Positions 1 to 9,702 of a stretch of 64,000 nt of DNA are shown in pieces (the stretch's first letter is position 1; each line of letters opens with the position of its first letter). Origin of the DNA: Klebsiella grimontii. GTDB taxonomy: Bacteria > Pseudomonadota > Gammaproteobacteria > Enterobacterales > Enterobacteriaceae. The stretch is from positions 496,001-560,000 of the forward strand of contig NZ_FZTC01000015.1 in assembly GCF_900200035.1 (NCBI RefSeq). The letters are read 5' to 3'. The position numbers and the translations under genes were made by a program. The notes below the pieces were generated by a model. That model did not search any database and had not been told where the DNA came from. It saw nothing but the letters and a program-made list of their open reading frames with translations.

Positions 1-1236
1 AAACGCGCCCGCCAGCGAACGAATATCGTTGCCGGTGGGGGACTGATGGATCCGCAAGCCGAATTCGTCAACCACCGCAAATACGTGGTCGAAAATATCC
101 GCCTGGATGCTCTCATACTCTGCCCACACTACCGTGTTGGTGAAGCAATAGATCTCAATCGGCAAACCATTGGCGTCCGGTGCCAGCTGGCGAACCATTA
201 GCGTCATATCTTTGCGGATGCGCGGATGATTACGCAAATATTCCTGCAAATACGCGCGGAAGGTGCCGATATTGGTCATCTTGCGCTGATTCAATATCGA
301 TTGATCGGCGGCGTTCTGCTGGTTCCACAGGCTGATTTCCTGATGACGCGAATCCATATACGGCTTCAGCAGCCGGGCCTGAATTAAGCGCTGCTGCTCC
401 TGTTCATCGAGAAAATGAATGCTGGTGGTATCGATATTCAGGCTGCGCTTAATGCGGCGGCCGCCGGAGGCCGACATACCGCTCCAGTTTTTAAACGAGT
501 CGGAAACCAACGACCAGGTGGGAATAGTGGTGATGGTGTTATCCCAGTTGCGCACCTTCACCGTGGTCAGCCCGATGTCGATCACCGCGCCGTCGGCGCC
601 ATATTTCGGCATCTCCAGCCAGTCGCCGAGTTTGAGCATATCGTTGGCGGAGAGCTGGATCCCAGCGACCAGGCCGAGAATCGGGTCTTTGAACACCAGC
701 ATCAGTACCGCGGCCATCGCGCCGAGGCCGCTAATCAGAATCGCCGGCGACTGGCCAATCAGTAAGGAGATGACCAGAATGCCGACAATAATCGCGCAGA
801 CCAGCTTAATTCCCTGAAATATGCCTTTAAGCGGCAGCTGAGAGGCGGTGGCGAATTTCTGCGATAAATTGAACACCACGTCCAGCAGCGAGAAGAAGGA
901 CAGCATCGCGTAGATCATTACCCACAGCTGGGCGCAGGTGGTGAGGATTTCCGCCGCCTCGCTGCCTTTTTGCAGCCACAACACCGCCTGCACGTTGACG
1001 ATAATCCCCTGCAGGGTGAAGGCCAGACGATGAAACAATTTGTTCTGGGTAATAATTTGCAACCACAGGTGGCTGCTGGCCTGCGCCCGCTTTTCGAAGG
1101 TACGCAGCACCACTTTGTGCAGAATAAGGTGAACGACAATCGCCGTCAGAAAAATAATGCCGAAGATAATAATGAGTGAGGTCGTGGGGGTAATTTTGAT
1201 GCCTAATGCGGCGATTTGCGATATTAATTCCTGCAT
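1..1236 (-). CDS. ybdG: YbdG mechanosensitive channel (3' end cut by window edge)
   Basis: Small-conductance mechanosensitive channel of the MscS superfamily, in the inner membrane, releasing solutes on osmotic downshock. 412 codons are present; E. coli YbdG is about 415 residues, so only a few C-terminal codons and the stop are missing. The N-terminal half has several hydrophobic helices; the pore region carries [18 protein letters not shown] and is followed by the soluble MscS beta domain ([20 protein letters not shown]). The start at 1236 has a good ribosome binding site (AAAGGAGA) just upstream. It lies next to nfsB's neighbourhood as in E. coli, which supports the name. Confidence 0.93.
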   Translation of the reverse strand, partial: MQELISQIAALGIKITPTTSLIIIFGIIFLTAIVVHLILHKVVLRTFEKRAQASSHLWLQIITQNKLFHRLAFTLQGIIVNVQAVLWLQKGSEAAEILTTCAQLWVMIYAMLSFFSLLDVVFNLSQKFATASQLPLKGIFQGIKLVCAIIVGILVISLLIGQSPAILISGLGAMAAVLMLVFKDPILGLVAGIQLSANDMLKLGDWLEMPKYGADGAVIDIGLTTVKVRNWDNTITTIPTWSLVSDSFKNWSGMSASGGRRIKRSLNIDTTSIHFLDEQEQQRLIQARLLKPYMDSRHQEISLWNQQNAADQSILNQRKMTNIGTFRAYLQEYLRNHPRIRKDMTLMVRQLAPDANGLPIEIYCFTNTVVWAEYESIQADIFDHVFAVVDEFGLRIHQSPTGNDIRSLAGAF

Positions 1237-1312
1237 AACGTCTCCTTTACATCCAGCGGTTATGATGACCGCTGGATGTCTATTATGCAAATTGCAGGTT
1301 ACGCGGATGTGA

Positions 1313-2740
1313 TTATGAGGTCGCGACCGCCGGGCGGACGTTAAGGTGGTGGCGTAGCCATAGCGCGATGGCGCCCAGTACCAGCATCATCACCACTTCC
1401 ACCGCGAGGAAATCGATCAGCGCCCGCGGATAGTCGCCGCCGCTGCGCTGGGCAAGGGCTAAGAATAGCGAGCCGAGAATCGCCGGACCCAGACCCAGCG
1501 TCGCCTGTTGCAGAGTGCTGAGAATCGCGCTCCCGGCTCCGGCGTCGCAGGCGCTGATATCGCGCATCCCGATACGGTAAAAACTATTGACGATCAGGGC
1601 CTGCCCGTAGCCGATAAGCGCCGTGGACGGGACCAGCGCCAGGGTGGTGGTGTGGATACCGAGGCGATAAAAGGTCGCGCTCAGCAGCAGCAGGCCGACA
1701 ATCTGCACCGCCAGACCAGTCAGCAAAATGCGTCCCATGCTGTAGCGGGCTATCAGTTTCGGCGCGTACAGCGCGGAGATGAAGTAGGCCACGCCGAGGG
1801 CGATAAAGCTGTTGCCGGACTGCCACGGCGCCATCCCCAGACCGGCCTGCATGGTCAGCGCCATGCAGAACATGAACGCGGACCAGGCGCTGAAAAAGAG
1901 CAGGGCGATGGCCATGCCAAAGCGAATGCTGGTGAGCTTCAACAGGCGAGGCGGCAAAAGCGGCTGCTCGCCGCGCTGCTGTTTGCCCAGCGCGCTGGCC
2001 CGCATCCAGACCAGCAGCGGCAGCACCGCAGCCAGCATCAGCTGCAGCGTCCACGGCCAGTGCAGTTCCGGCCCCAGCGCCATCGGAAACAGCAGGCAGC
2101 AGAGGATCAGCGCAAGGCTAAAGGTGCCCTGCCAGTCGATGCGCGAATGCGCTTCGCGCCGCGTCTCCGGGACGTATCGCGGACTGAAGGCCAGCACCAG
2201 CAGGCAGATCGGCACGTTAATAAAGAAGGCGTTGCGCCAGCCTAAACCGGCGATATCCGCCGACACCAGCCAGCCGCCGCCCATCTGGCCGACGATAAAG
2301 GCGATACCGCCAATGCCGCCGTACAGGCTGATGGCCCGGGCGTGGGCGGTGCCTTTCAGGGTGACATGCAAGGTGGCGAGGATTTGCGGCACGATCAGCG
2401 CCGCACCGGCCCCTTGCACCACGCGCGCCGCCAGCAGCGTATTGATGGAGTTCGCCATCCCGCACAGCAGGGAGGCGACGCCAAACATCGCCACGCCCCA
2501 CATAAACAGGCGACGGCGGCCATAGTTGTCGCCAAGCTTGCTGCCCATCGCCAGGCAGACGGCAAAGGCGACGCCGTACAGCGCGACGATCAGCTCCAGC
2601 TGAGTGGCGCTGGCGTTAAGCGATTGGGTAATGGAGTCCAGCGCGACGTTGGCGATCGAGGTATCGATCAGCGGCAGCATCTGGCCGGTCAACAGAAGGA
2701 ATAAACCGGCGCGGCCGGGTGAAACGGCAGACGAATTCAT
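1313..2740 (-). CDS. MFS drug exporter, DHA2 (14-helix) type
   Basis: Proton-driven inner membrane exporter of the major facilitator superfamily, 475 residues. Motif A is visible as [14 protein letters not shown] between helices 2 and 3, and the segment around [18 protein letters not shown] resembles the QacA/EmrB (DHA2) group. A further in-frame start lies 21 bases upstream, but the one at 2740 is preceded by GGAGAG at proper spacing and was chosen. It is divergent from an XRE/MmyB-type regulator across a 109-bp gap, so it is probably that regulator's target. Substrate unknown; absent from the equivalent E. coli ybdG-nfsB interval. Confidence 0.85.
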   Translation of the reverse strand: MNSSAVSPGRAGLFLLLTGQMLPLIDTSIANVALDSITQSLNASATQLELIVALYGVAFAVCLAMGSKLGDNYGRRRLFMWGVAMFGVASLLCGMANSINTLLAARVVQGAGAALIVPQILATLHVTLKGTAHARAISLYGGIGGIAFIVGQMGGGWLVSADIAGLGWRNAFFINVPICLLVLAFSPRYVPETRREAHSRIDWQGTFSLALILCCLLFPMALGPELHWPWTLQLMLAAVLPLLVWMRASALGKQQRGEQPLLPPRLLKLTSIRFGMAIALLFFSAWSAFMFCMALTMQAGLGMAPWQSGNSFIALGVAYFISALYAPKLIARYSMGRILLTGLAVQIVGLLLLSATFYRLGIHTTTLALVPSTALIGYGQALIVNSFYRIGMRDISACDAGAGSAILSTLQQATLGLGPAILGSLFLALAQRSGGDYPRALIDFLAVEVVMMLVLGAIALWLRHHLNVRPAVATS

Positions 2741-2799
2741 CGGATCTCTCCATTGCGTCATTCAGCGGATAGCCGTAGCATCACCGATAAATTAAACGG

Positions 2800-2831
2800 G
2801 TACCAGTTCCTGCTTATACTGGTATTGGTAC
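2800..2831. promoter_or_regulatory. Nested inverted repeats, candidate operator for the MFS/XRE pair
   Basis: Two overlapping palindromes occupy the divergent gap: TACCAG (2801-2806) with CTGGTA (2819-2824), and GTACCA (2800-2805) with TGGTAC (2826-2831). They lie about 20-50 bases from the regulator start, as expected for an autoregulated divergent operator. Seen directly; the binding partner is inferred. Confidence 0.5.
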
Positions 2832-2849
2832 TACCATGCTGGAGGTTTT

Positions 2850-3716
2850 ATGACGACCATGCCGCAACGTGAAATGACCCTCGCCGCGCCCGATGACGGC
2901 CGCAAACAGCTGGGGGCGTTTCTGCGCGCCCGCCGCGAGAGCCTCGACCCGCAGCGCCTGGGATTGCCCCGCGTTGGCCGGCGGCGCACGCCGGGCCTGC
3001 GGCGGGAAGAGGTGGCGATGCTGGCGGACGTCGGCGTCACCTGGTACACCTGGCTGGAGCAGGGGCGGGAGGTCAATCCGTCGGCGGCGGTGCTGGTAGG
3101 GGTGGCGAATGCGCTGCAGTGCAGCCCGCTTGAGACCCGGCATCTGTTTGTGCTGGCCGGGCTGACTCCGCCTGAGGCCACTCAGGTGACGGTATGCGAA
3201 GGCATCAGCCCCGGCACCCGGCGGATGCTCGATAGCCTGATGCCGCAGCCCGCCAGTATTCAGAATCCCGGCTTTGATATTGTGGCCTGGAACGACAGCT
3301 TCTGCCGCCTGATGGGTATCGATTTCGTCACCATCCCGGAGGAAGATCGCAACTGCATTTATCTGTACCTGACCAATGAAACCTGGCGCAGCCGCATCGA
3401 GAATCGCGACGTGCTGGCGACGTTTGTCTCCTATTTCCGCGCGGCGATGGCGGAGCACCGCGGCGATCCGCTGTGGGAAAATAAGCTGGCGCGCTTTTTC
3501 GCCGCGTCGGCGGAGTTCGAGTCCCTCTGGCATCAGCGCTATGAGGTGCGCGGGGTGGAAAATCAGGTGAAACACTTTAACCATCCGCAGCTCGGCCGCT
3601 TCAGCCTGCAGCAGATGTACTGGTACTCGGCCCCGCGCAACGGTTCGCGCCTGCTGGTCTATTTGCCGATGGATGAAACGGGCGAGCAGGCGCTGGCGTG
3701 GCTGGATAAACATTAA
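2850..3716 (+). CDS. XRE-type regulator with MmyB-like ligand-binding domain
   Basis: DNA-binding transcription factor of 288 residues. The N-terminal helix-turn-helix (about residues 15-85) contains RTPGLRREEVAMLADVG and TWYTWLEQGREVNPS, the hallmark of the helix_turn_helix/MmyB family. Residues about 110-280 match the MmyB ligand-binding fold in overall pattern (NPGFDIVAWNDSFCRLMG). The start has GGAGG five bases upstream. Such regulators commonly repress a divergent transporter or reductase; here the neighbour is the MFS exporter. The ligand is unknown. Confidence 0.85.
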   Translation: MTTMPQREMTLAAPDDGRKQLGAFLRARRESLDPQRLGLPRVGRRRTPGLRREEVAMLADVGVTWYTWLEQGREVNPSAAVLVGVANALQCSPLETRHLFVLAGLTPPEATQVTVCEGISPGTRRMLDSLMPQPASIQNPGFDIVAWNDSFCRLMGIDFVTIPEEDRNCIYLYLTNETWRSRIENRDVLATFVSYFRAAMAEHRGDPLWENKLARFFAASAEFESLWHQRYEVRGVENQVKHFNHPQLGRFSLQQMYWYSAPRNGSRLLVYLPMDETGEQALAWLDKH

Positions 3717-3731
3717 CGACAGGGAATGCCT

Positions 3732-3875
3732 ATGAACGTGGTCCGAAAAGAGCAGCGCATTATTCAGCGTACGCTCAACGCCTGGCGGCCATTGGTCGCT
3801 ATGCGGAGCGCATCTGGCACGTGGGGGTATCCTCGCTGCAAAATACTGCGGGCTATTCCCGGGGGCGGCGCTTGA
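3732..3875 (+). pseudogene. Possible small ORF or gene remnant, 47 codons
   Basis: An open frame beginning MNVVRKEQRIIQRTLN starts 16 bases after the XRE stop with AGGGA before it. Its last third runs into an extragenic palindrome, so a complete functional protein is doubtful. A frame change after about codon 16 gives another plausible stretch (AAIGRYAERIWHVGVSS), which hints at the broken end of a once longer gene. No family recognised. Confidence 0.25.
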
Positions 3876-3951
3876 TGCGCCTTGCCCGGGCTACGGGTTC
3901 CCACAGTGTGTAATTTTGTAGCCCGGATAAGGCGACAGCGGCAATCCGGGG
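3858..3951. repeat. Two REP-like palindromes
   Basis: Two units, 3858-3894 (CCCGGG...GGGCTAC) and 3918-3950 (GTAGCCCGG...CCGGG), in opposite orientation. They are the GTAGCCCGGAT family common in Klebsiella intergenic DNA and lie between convergent genes, where they may help end transcripts. Confidence 0.8.
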
Positions 3952-3981
3952 ATTATCCTGACGTAAAAGAAAAGCAGAGAA

Positions 3982-4635
3982 TTAAATCTCGGTAATCGTC
4001 GTCGCCTGCGGCAGGCGTGACTTCGGCAGGGCGGCGTTGAAGTCTTCGACGCTATGATGGCCGACCGGCACCACCACCAGGCTGGTGTAGCCCTGGGCTT
4101 TCAGGTCGAATTCGGCATCGAGAATCGCGAAATCGACGCCTTCAATCGGCACGGCGTCCAGACCCATGGCCGCGACGCCAAGCAGGAAGTTGCCGACGTT
4201 GAGATAAACCTGCTTCGCCATCCACTGGTCGTCGTCGTGCAGCTCTTTGCGGTGCATATCGGCAAAGAAGGTACGGCCTTTGTGGTTCGCGGCTTTGGCT
4301 TCGGCGTTCGCAAAGCGGCCGTCGGCCTCTTCCTGATCGACCACGCGCTCAAGCCAGGCGTCATCCATTGCGGTTTTGGCGCAGAAAACCACTACGTGGG
4401 AGGCATCGAGAATTTTACGTTCGTTAAACACGTAGGTGCCGCTTGCCGCTTTGGCGACGCGCGCTTTACCTGCATCGCTGCTGGCAACGATAAAGTGCCA
4501 CGGCTGGGAGTTGGTGCTTGACGGGCTGTACTGCAGCAGCGTTTTCAGGTTTTCCGCCTGCTCGGCAGTCAGCTTTTTAGTGGCGTCAAATGCCTTTGTG
4601 GAGTAGCGCTTTAAGGCAACCGATACGATATCCAT
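3982..4635 (-). CDS. nfsB: Oxygen-insensitive NAD(P)H nitroreductase NfsB
   Basis: FMN-dependent cytosolic enzyme reducing nitroaromatics and quinones by two-electron steps; it activates nitrofurans. 217 residues, the usual length. The N-terminus [17 protein letters not shown] and the FMN-binding [12 protein letters not shown] stretch are diagnostic. An upstream in-frame start (4647) is less likely because GAGGA sits correctly before the ATG at 4635. It lies between ybdG and ybdF as in E. coli. In E. coli it belongs to the MarA/SoxS/Rob regulon, so control by the nearby RamA is plausible but no clear marbox was identified. Confidence 0.95.
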   Translation of the reverse strand: MDIVSVALKRYSTKAFDATKKLTAEQAENLKTLLQYSPSSTNSQPWHFIVASSDAGKARVAKAASGTYVFNERKILDASHVVVFCAKTAMDDAWLERVVDQEEADGRFANAEAKAANHKGRTFFADMHRKELHDDDQWMAKQVYLNVGNFLLGVAAMGLDAVPIEGVDFAILDAEFDLKAQGYTSLVVVPVGHHSVEDFNAALPKSRLPQATTITEI

Positions 4636-4717
4636 ACTCTTCCTCACTGTTTACAACCCCTTGCGGGTGCGTTTCGTGAAGGAAGAGTACAGCGATGACG
4701 GAAAAAAGATAAGGGGC

Positions 4718-4740
4718 AAAAATGCGATAACACTTATCGC
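4718..4740 (-). terminator. Intrinsic terminator of ybdF
   Basis: On the minus strand a perfect 7-bp stem (GCGATAA / TTATCGC, 3-base loop) is followed by A and five T, starting 14 bases after the ybdF stop. This separates ybdF from nfsB. Confidence 0.75.
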
Positions 4741-4753
4741 GCAGCGCTGAAAA

Positions 4754-5122
4754 TCACCGCGGGCGCAGCCGCTGCTGCTCTTTTTTACTGAGTTTATCGA
4801 CGATCAGGTTCCACGAATCATCGATCAGCTCCGCCAGCAGATCTACGCTGATATCTTCGCCGGGAACCACGGTGATCCAGTGCTTTTTGTTCATGTGATA
4901 GCCGGGCTCGATGCTGCGGTAAATCGCCTGATGAAGCAGTGATTTCTGCGGATCGCACTTCAGGTTAACCAGCGCGCGGCCGCGAACCGTCGCGGTCAGC
5001 ATAAAAATCCGCCCGCCGACTTTAAACACATCGTACTCCGGGCCAAACGGCCAGCAGTGCTCGGTAAAGGGGAGCTCCAGCGCGATACGATGCGCGTGGT
5101 CATGCAGCGAGCGGTGGTCCAT
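4754..5122 (-). CDS. ybdF: YbdF, MmcQ/YjbR-family protein
   Basis: Small cytosolic protein of 122 residues from the MmcQ/YjbR (cyclophilin-like, double-wing DNA-binding-like) family; molecular function unknown. Typical features are [18 protein letters not shown] near residue 30 and the C-terminal [18 protein letters not shown]. The start at 5122 was preferred over one 30 bases upstream because its ATG overlaps the ramR stop (TGATG), implying translational coupling with ramR. Conserved position next to nfsB. Confidence 0.9.
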   Translation of the reverse strand: MDHRSLHDHAHRIALELPFTEHCWPFGPEYDVFKVGGRIFMLTATVRGRALVNLKCDPQKSLLHQAIYRSIEPGYHMNKKHWITVVPGEDISVDLLAELIDDSWNLIVDKLSKKEQQRLRPR

Positions 5123-5703
5123 CAGCGATTGTCCTCGGCAAGCGCCTGCCACATCGCTTCAAAGCCCAGCTCGACAAAACGTACAGCGCGCTCCGGCTCG
5201 TGGCAGGCGTATTCAATGGTAGTTTCGGCCAGCGAAAGAAACAGCGCATCGCCAAAGGTGCGGTATTCTTCGGATTGAAAAACGGGCTTGATTGAACGCT
5301 GGCAGAGTTCATTGAGCTCGGGAAACATCTCTTTGACGCGGTTGCGGGTTTCGTCGGTGATCCTTTCACTCAGCGCCATCCGGCGAATCGCTTTATGCTC
5401 CATGGGATTACGCACGCCCCAGCCGATATAGCTGTTCCAGATATTGCGCGTGTTCTCTTTCGACTCGGTCTCGTTCGGGTTGAGACCGGCGATCATTGTC
5501 TTAACCAGATCCGCTTTTATGGTCAGATAAAGCTCGTTGAGCAGATCGTCCTTGGTGGCAAAGTAGCGAAACAGCGTACCCTCGGCAACCCCGGCGCTGC
5601 GGGCGATGGCGGAGGTTGAGGCGGCGATTCCCGATTGGGCAAAGGCGGCGGTTGCGGCCTCCAGTAACGCTTGCTTTTTATCTTCACTCTTAGGACGAGC
5701 CAC
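5122..5703 (-). CDS. ramR: RamR, TetR-family repressor of romA-ramA
   Basis: TetR/AcrR repressor, 193 residues. The helix-turn-helix covers about residues 10-55 ([25 protein letters not shown]); the N-terminus [18 protein letters not shown] matches known RamR proteins, while the ligand domain is more divergent. RamR represses ramA; its loss raises RamA and AcrAB-TolC efflux in Klebsiella and Salmonella. The frame looks intact, with no premature stop. It is divergent from romA-ramA with the classical operator in between, and its stop overlaps the ybdF start. Confidence 0.93.
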   Translation of the reverse strand: MARPKSEDKKQALLEAATAAFAQSGIAASTSAIARSAGVAEGTLFRYFATKDDLLNELYLTIKADLVKTMIAGLNPNETESKENTRNIWNSYIGWGVRNPMEHKAIRRMALSERITDETRNRVKEMFPELNELCQRSIKPVFQSEEYRTFGDALFLSLAETTIEYACHEPERAVRFVELGFEAMWQALAEDNR

Positions 5704-5792
5704 TACACTTTACCTCACACATGATAAAACCACGATCTAAGCATGCCTGACATGGGCACTGCAACGCTGTCTGTCAAAATTTGAAAATCGTC

Positions 5793-5839
5793 TTGACGAC
5801 TTTCAGCTTCTTCCTAATAATGAGTGCTTACTCACTCAT
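5793..5839 (+). promoter_or_regulatory. romA-ramA promoter with RamR operator
   Basis: A sigma-70 promoter is visible: -35 TTGACG (5793-5798), 16-base spacer, -10 TAATAA (5815-5820). Overlapping the -10 end is the palindrome ATGAGTG (5820-5826), six bases, CACTCAT (5833-5839), identical in half-sites to the known RamR site ATGAGTG-N6-CACTCAT. Binding here would block the promoter. Wild-type in appearance. Confidence 0.9.
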
Positions 5840-5893
5840 AATCAAGCCTTATAACTAAAACCTCCAGGAAGGAGGATTTCGCCAGGTCAGGAT

Positions 5894-6994
5894 ATGAACC
5901 GTGTCACTTTCAGCGTGGTCGCCATCATGTTATTAGCGTCAGCAACAACTTTGCCGTTTGTGTTAAATGCCGGATTTGGTCAGGCGCCACAGGGCGCGCA
6001 GCTCAGCCTGGTGGAGCAGTCTCCGCACTATCGCGACGGCCAGTTTCACAATCAGCTTCCGACGCCTGGGTTTACCGGGCAAAAAAATATGCTGGCCGCG
6101 TGGTGGGAGTTTCTGGTCGCCAAACGGGAAAACGCCAGACCTGCCCAGCCGCTGCCGCTGGTGAACACCGATCTGGCCAGCCTGCCGTTAGGGCAGGACG
6201 CGATGGTCTGGCTGGGGCACTCCTCGTGGTATCTGCAGCTGGCGGGCCAGCGCATCCTGATTGACCCGGTGTTTAGTCGCTATGCGGCGCCGTTCTCGTT
6301 TATTAATAAGGCCTTTGCCGGCGATTACCCGTGGCACGCTGAGGGCATGCCGGAGATCGACCTGCTGATTATCTCGCACGATCATTACGACCACCTCGAT
6401 TACGCCACCATTAAAGCGCTGATGCCGAAGGTCAAGCGGGTGGTGACGCCGCTGGGCGTCGGGTCGCATCTGCGCTACTGGGGAATGGAGAGCGCGATAA
6501 TCAGCGAGGCGGACTGGAATCAAGCGGTGCCGGTGAGCGATGAACTGACGGTACACGTCCTGCCGGCGCGCCACTTTTCCGGCCGCGGCCTCAAGCGCAA
6601 CCAGACCCTGTGGGCCAGCTTCATGTTCGTCACCCCGCAGCAGAAAATTTACTACAGCGGCGACAGCGGCTACGGCCCGCACTTTAAAGCCATCGGCGAA
6701 CAGTTTGGCGCGGTGGATTTGGCGATCATGGAAAACGGTCAGTATGACCAGGACTGGAAGTACATCCACATGATGCCGGAAGAGACGGCGCAAGCCGCTG
6801 ACGATGTTCGTGCACGCGCGGTGTTGCCGGGCCATGCCGGGCGCTTCGTGCTGGCAAAACACACATGGGACGATCCGTACATAAGGCTGGCGGAGGCCAG
6901 CACAGGGCGACCGTGGCGACTGCTGACGCCAATGTTGGGTGAGTCGGTTTGGGTCGCTGATAAAACGCAATCATTTAACGCCTGGTGGCGCTAA
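5894..6994 (+). CDS. romA: RomA, MBL-fold hydrolase
   Basis: Metallo-beta-lactamase-fold protein of 366 residues, related to the NAPE-PLD/UlaG-like group. An N-terminal hydrophobic segment (residues 5-25) suggests export or membrane anchoring. The metal motif HxHxDH is at residues 162-167 (SHDHYDHLD), with further ligands expected near ARHFSGRG and YYSGDSGYG. RomA is the gene upstream of ramA in Klebsiella and Enterobacter; its physiological substrate is not established. It shares the RamR-controlled promoter with ramA, whose start lies 32 bases after its stop. Confidence 0.9.
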   Translation: MNRVTFSVVAIMLLASATTLPFVLNAGFGQAPQGAQLSLVEQSPHYRDGQFHNQLPTPGFTGQKNMLAAWWEFLVAKRENARPAQPLPLVNTDLASLPLGQDAMVWLGHSSWYLQLAGQRILIDPVFSRYAAPFSFINKAFAGDYPWHAEGMPEIDLLIISHDHYDHLDYATIKALMPKVKRVVTPLGVGSHLRYWGMESAIISEADWNQAVPVSDELTVHVLPARHFSGRGLKRNQTLWASFMFVTPQQKIYYSGDSGYGPHFKAIGEQFGAVDLAIMENGQYDQDWKYIHMMPEETAQAADDVRARAVLPGHAGRFVLAKHTWDDPYIRLAEASTGRPWRLLTPMLGESVWVADKTQSFNAWWR

Positions 6995-7026
6995 CGATGA
7001 GAGTGGTTCAGGAGGAGAGAGGACAT

Positions 7027-7368
7027 ATGACTATTTCCGCTCAGGTCATTGATACTATCGTCGAGTGGATTGATGATAATTTGCATCAACCGCTACGTAT
7101 CGACGATATTGCGCGCCACGCCGGTTACTCGAAGTGGCATTTGCAACGGCTGTTTTTACAGTACAAAGGGGAGAGTCTGGGGCGCTATATCCGCGAGCGT
7201 AAGCTGCTGCTGGCGGCGCGCGATCTGCGCGATACCGATCAGCGGGTCTACGATATTTGCCTGAAATACGGTTTTGACTCGCAGCAAACCTTTACCCGTA
7301 TCTTCACCCGCACGTTTAACCTGCCGCCGGGCGCCTACCGTAAAGAAAACCACAGCCGCGCGCACTGA
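7027..7368 (+). CDS. ramA: RamA, AraC/XylS-type activator of multidrug resistance
   Basis: 113-residue monomeric activator, essentially only the two helix-turn-helix motifs (IDDIARHAGYSKWHLQRLF and VYDICLKYGFDSQQTFTRIF), like MarA, SoxS and Rob. It activates acrAB-tolC and other marbox genes. The start at 7027 (MTISAQVID) matches known RamA and has GGAGAGAGG upstream; a longer frame from 6985 overlaps romA and is not believed. Cotranscribed with romA and followed by a strong terminator. Confidence 0.96.
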   Translation: MTISAQVIDTIVEWIDDNLHQPLRIDDIARHAGYSKWHLQRLFLQYKGESLGRYIRERKLLLAARDLRDTDQRVYDICLKYGFDSQQTFTRIFTRTFNLPPGAYRKENHSRAH

Positions 7369-7371
7369 AAG

Positions 7372-7406
7372 CGTCCGCCGGGGGAAGACCGGCGGACGTT
7401 TTTCTT
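7372..7406 (+). terminator. Intrinsic terminator of romA-ramA
   Basis: Perfect 10-bp GC-rich stem CGTCCGCCGG (7372-7381) and CCGGCGGACG (7389-7398), followed by TTTTTCTT. The T run overlaps the stop codon of the convergent receptor gene. Confidence 0.9.
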
Positions 7407-9549
7407 ACCAGGCGTAGTTCACCGTCGCCGTCACCGTCCGACCAATGCCGTAGAAGCAGGCGCTATCGCTGGCGCAGGAGGCCACGTATTTGGTATTGGC
7501 GAGGTTGTTGACGTTGAACTGCACTTTCGCCCCTTTCAGGCTCGAATTCAGCTCGCCTAACTCATAGCTAACCATGGCGTCGTACAGATCCACTGCCGGT
7601 ACCTTAAACGTGTTTTTCGCATCGCCGTAGCTGGTGCCGATATAGCGTACGCCAACGCCCGCGGTCAGGCTTTTTAACGCGCCGTCCGGCAGGGTATAGC
7701 TGGTGAACGCCGAAGCCATATGGGTCGGAATGCGTGCCGGCGTTTTCCCTTCGGTACCGACGACGGTGGTATTGACGGTTTCCGCGTCGGTGTAGGTGTA
7801 AGACGCGATCAGATTGAGGTTATCGAAAACCGTCGCGTGCGCTTCGGCTTCAACGCCTTTCGAGCGCACTTTACCGCTGTTTTCAAACCACCCGGCCGCG
7901 CTGTTGTAGGTCGCGACGTTGCTCTGCGTCAGATCGTACAGCGCGAGGGTCATCAACGCGTTTGGGTCAGGCTGGTATTTCAGACCCACCTCAACCTGTT
8001 TGCCTTCGCTGGGATCGAACGGTCCGACGCCCGGCGCGCGGTTGGTTTGCAGGTTAGGTTCGAAGGAGGTGCTGTAGCTGATATAGGGGGAAAGACCGGA
8101 ATCAAAGGCGTACAGCAGGCCGGTGCGCCAGGTGAACTTATTATCATTCTGCTGGGTGCCGCTGGCGTCGGTAAAATCGGTGGTGCGCACTTCCGCCCAG
8201 TCGTAGCGCCCGGAAACTAACAGTTCCCAGTTCCGCCAGCTCAGCTGATCCTGAACATACACCCCGGTCTGGTCGAGATTTTGCTGTTCATTAGTGGCGG
8301 GACTGAAGGCGCTTTCATCGACGTTAACCCCATAGCTCGGGCTGCGCCAGTCGATATCGTACTGCGAGCCGCCGGCCCGACCAAGATACTGCTTATCCTT
8401 ACTGGTTTTGTAATCCACACCACCAATCACCGTATGCGCCACCTGACCGCTGGCGAACTGCGCTTCAAGCTGGTTATCGATGCCAAACTCATCGGTCTGG
8501 CGCTGTTCATGCTGGGCGCGGCGGGAGAGTACCGAGCTGTTGGCGGCGCTGGTGGAGTAAACCAGGTAGCGATACTTCTGTTTGATGGTGGCGTAGCGGG
8601 CATTCTGGCGCAGAGTCAAGGTATCGTTGAGCTGGTGCTCAAATTCATAGCCAATCATCGTTTGTTCACGCCACGACTGGTTGTAGCTGGGATCGCTGAC
8701 GTTAAAATCGCGCGGAATATAGCTGCCGTCGACGCTTTCCACGGTACCGTAACGCGGCAGGAAGTTACGGTAGCCGGCGTCCGGGTCTTTCTGATAGCTG
8801 GTTAACAGGGTAAAGCGCGTGGCGTCATTAGGATACCAGGTGAGGGCGGGAGCGATAGCCATCCGCGTCTCTTTATAGTCATCGATCTGGTTATTCTGGG
8901 TGCGGGCGATCCCGTTCAGGCGATAGAGCAGGTGGCCGTCATCGCTCAGCGTACCGCCAACGTCGAAAGCGCCTTCGGCGAGGTGGTTATTACCGGTACG
9001 GAACTGCACCTCATGAATCGGCTGGCTGGTCGGGCGTTTGCTGGTCATGCTAATCAGCCCGCCGGGGTTGACCTGACCAAACAGCACCGAGGCCGGGCCG
9101 CGCACCAGCTCGACGCGCTCCAGCAGCCACGGGTCGAACGTGCCGGTTTGCGACGAGGCGGTGGCGCCGTAGCTCAGGCCATCAAGGAATTTGGGCACGT
9201 AGCTGAAACCGCGTACGAATACCTCGTCGTTGCGGTTAGATGAACCGCGGTATTCGGTAAAAACGCCCGCGCTATAGCGCAGCGCCTGGGAAACCGAGGT
9301 GACGTCCAGCGCCCGCATTTGATCGCGGGTGACCACCGATACCGACTGCGGCGTTTTGACGATCTCCGCGGCGGTCTTTGTTGCCGACAGCGTTTTTGTC
9401 GCCACGATTCCCTTCAGCGGCGCGGTGGGATCCTCGCCGCTGCCGGCGGTGACGACGATCGTTTCCTCCGCCGCCAGCGCCAGCCCGCCAAACAGAGATG
9501 CCGCCACGCCCGCGGCCCAGAAAGCTGTTATCTTATTATATTTAAACAT
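7405..9549 (-). CDS. TonB-dependent siderophore receptor, ferrioxamine/ferrichrome type
   Basis: Outer membrane receptor, 714 residues, importing an iron-siderophore with TonB-ExbBD energy. It has a signal peptide (about residues 1-26, ending LALA), a TonB box near EETIVVTAG, a plug domain (KTPQSVSVVTRDQM, then ELVRGPASVLFGQVNPGGLI) and a beta barrel ending in aromatic YAW. The C-terminus with a Cys pair (VASCASDSACFYGIGR) resembles FoxA and FhuA. It is divergent from a secreted Fes-like esterase across a gap with a Fur-like palindrome, suggesting iron control. The ligand is unproven: hydroxamate by receptor similarity, catecholate by the neighbour. Confidence 0.85.
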   Translation of the reverse strand: MFKYNKITAFWAAGVAASLFGGLALAAEETIVVTAGSGEDPTAPLKGIVATKTLSATKTAAEIVKTPQSVSVVTRDQMRALDVTSVSQALRYSAGVFTEYRGSSNRNDEVFVRGFSYVPKFLDGLSYGATASSQTGTFDPWLLERVELVRGPASVLFGQVNPGGLISMTSKRPTSQPIHEVQFRTGNNHLAEGAFDVGGTLSDDGHLLYRLNGIARTQNNQIDDYKETRMAIAPALTWYPNDATRFTLLTSYQKDPDAGYRNFLPRYGTVESVDGSYIPRDFNVSDPSYNQSWREQTMIGYEFEHQLNDTLTLRQNARYATIKQKYRYLVYSTSAANSSVLSRRAQHEQRQTDEFGIDNQLEAQFASGQVAHTVIGGVDYKTSKDKQYLGRAGGSQYDIDWRSPSYGVNVDESAFSPATNEQQNLDQTGVYVQDQLSWRNWELLVSGRYDWAEVRTTDFTDASGTQQNDNKFTWRTGLLYAFDSGLSPYISYSTSFEPNLQTNRAPGVGPFDPSEGKQVEVGLKYQPDPNALMTLALYDLTQSNVATYNSAAGWFENSGKVRSKGVEAEAHATVFDNLNLIASYTYTDAETVNTTVVGTEGKTPARIPTHMASAFTSYTLPDGALKSLTAGVGVRYIGTSYGDAKNTFKVPAVDLYDAMVSYELGELNSSLKGAKVQFNVNNLANTKYVASCASDSACFYGIGRTVTATVNYAW

Positions 9550-9620
9550 GTTTATTTTTTATCCTTGGTTGAATCGCCATCAAAAAACGCCCACGTCGAG
9601 GGGAATCGACCGACGCCTAT

Positions 9621-9661
9621 CATTAACGGCGTTAATGTTATTGCAAATAGTTATTATTTGC
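9621..9661. promoter_or_regulatory. Fur-like palindrome and second inverted repeat between receptor and esterase
   Basis: GCAAATA (9643-9649) and TATTTGC (9655-9661) form a 19-bp palindrome with 11 of 19 bases matching the Fur consensus. The sequence ATTGCAAAT recurs in the fepA-fes gap. Beside it is CATTAAC (9621-9627) and GTTAATG (9631-9637). Iron repression through Fur is inferred. Confidence 0.6.
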
Positions 9662-9702
9662 ATTAGCGTTATTAACAAATTCTTACAAGGAAATTTCGGC
9701 TA

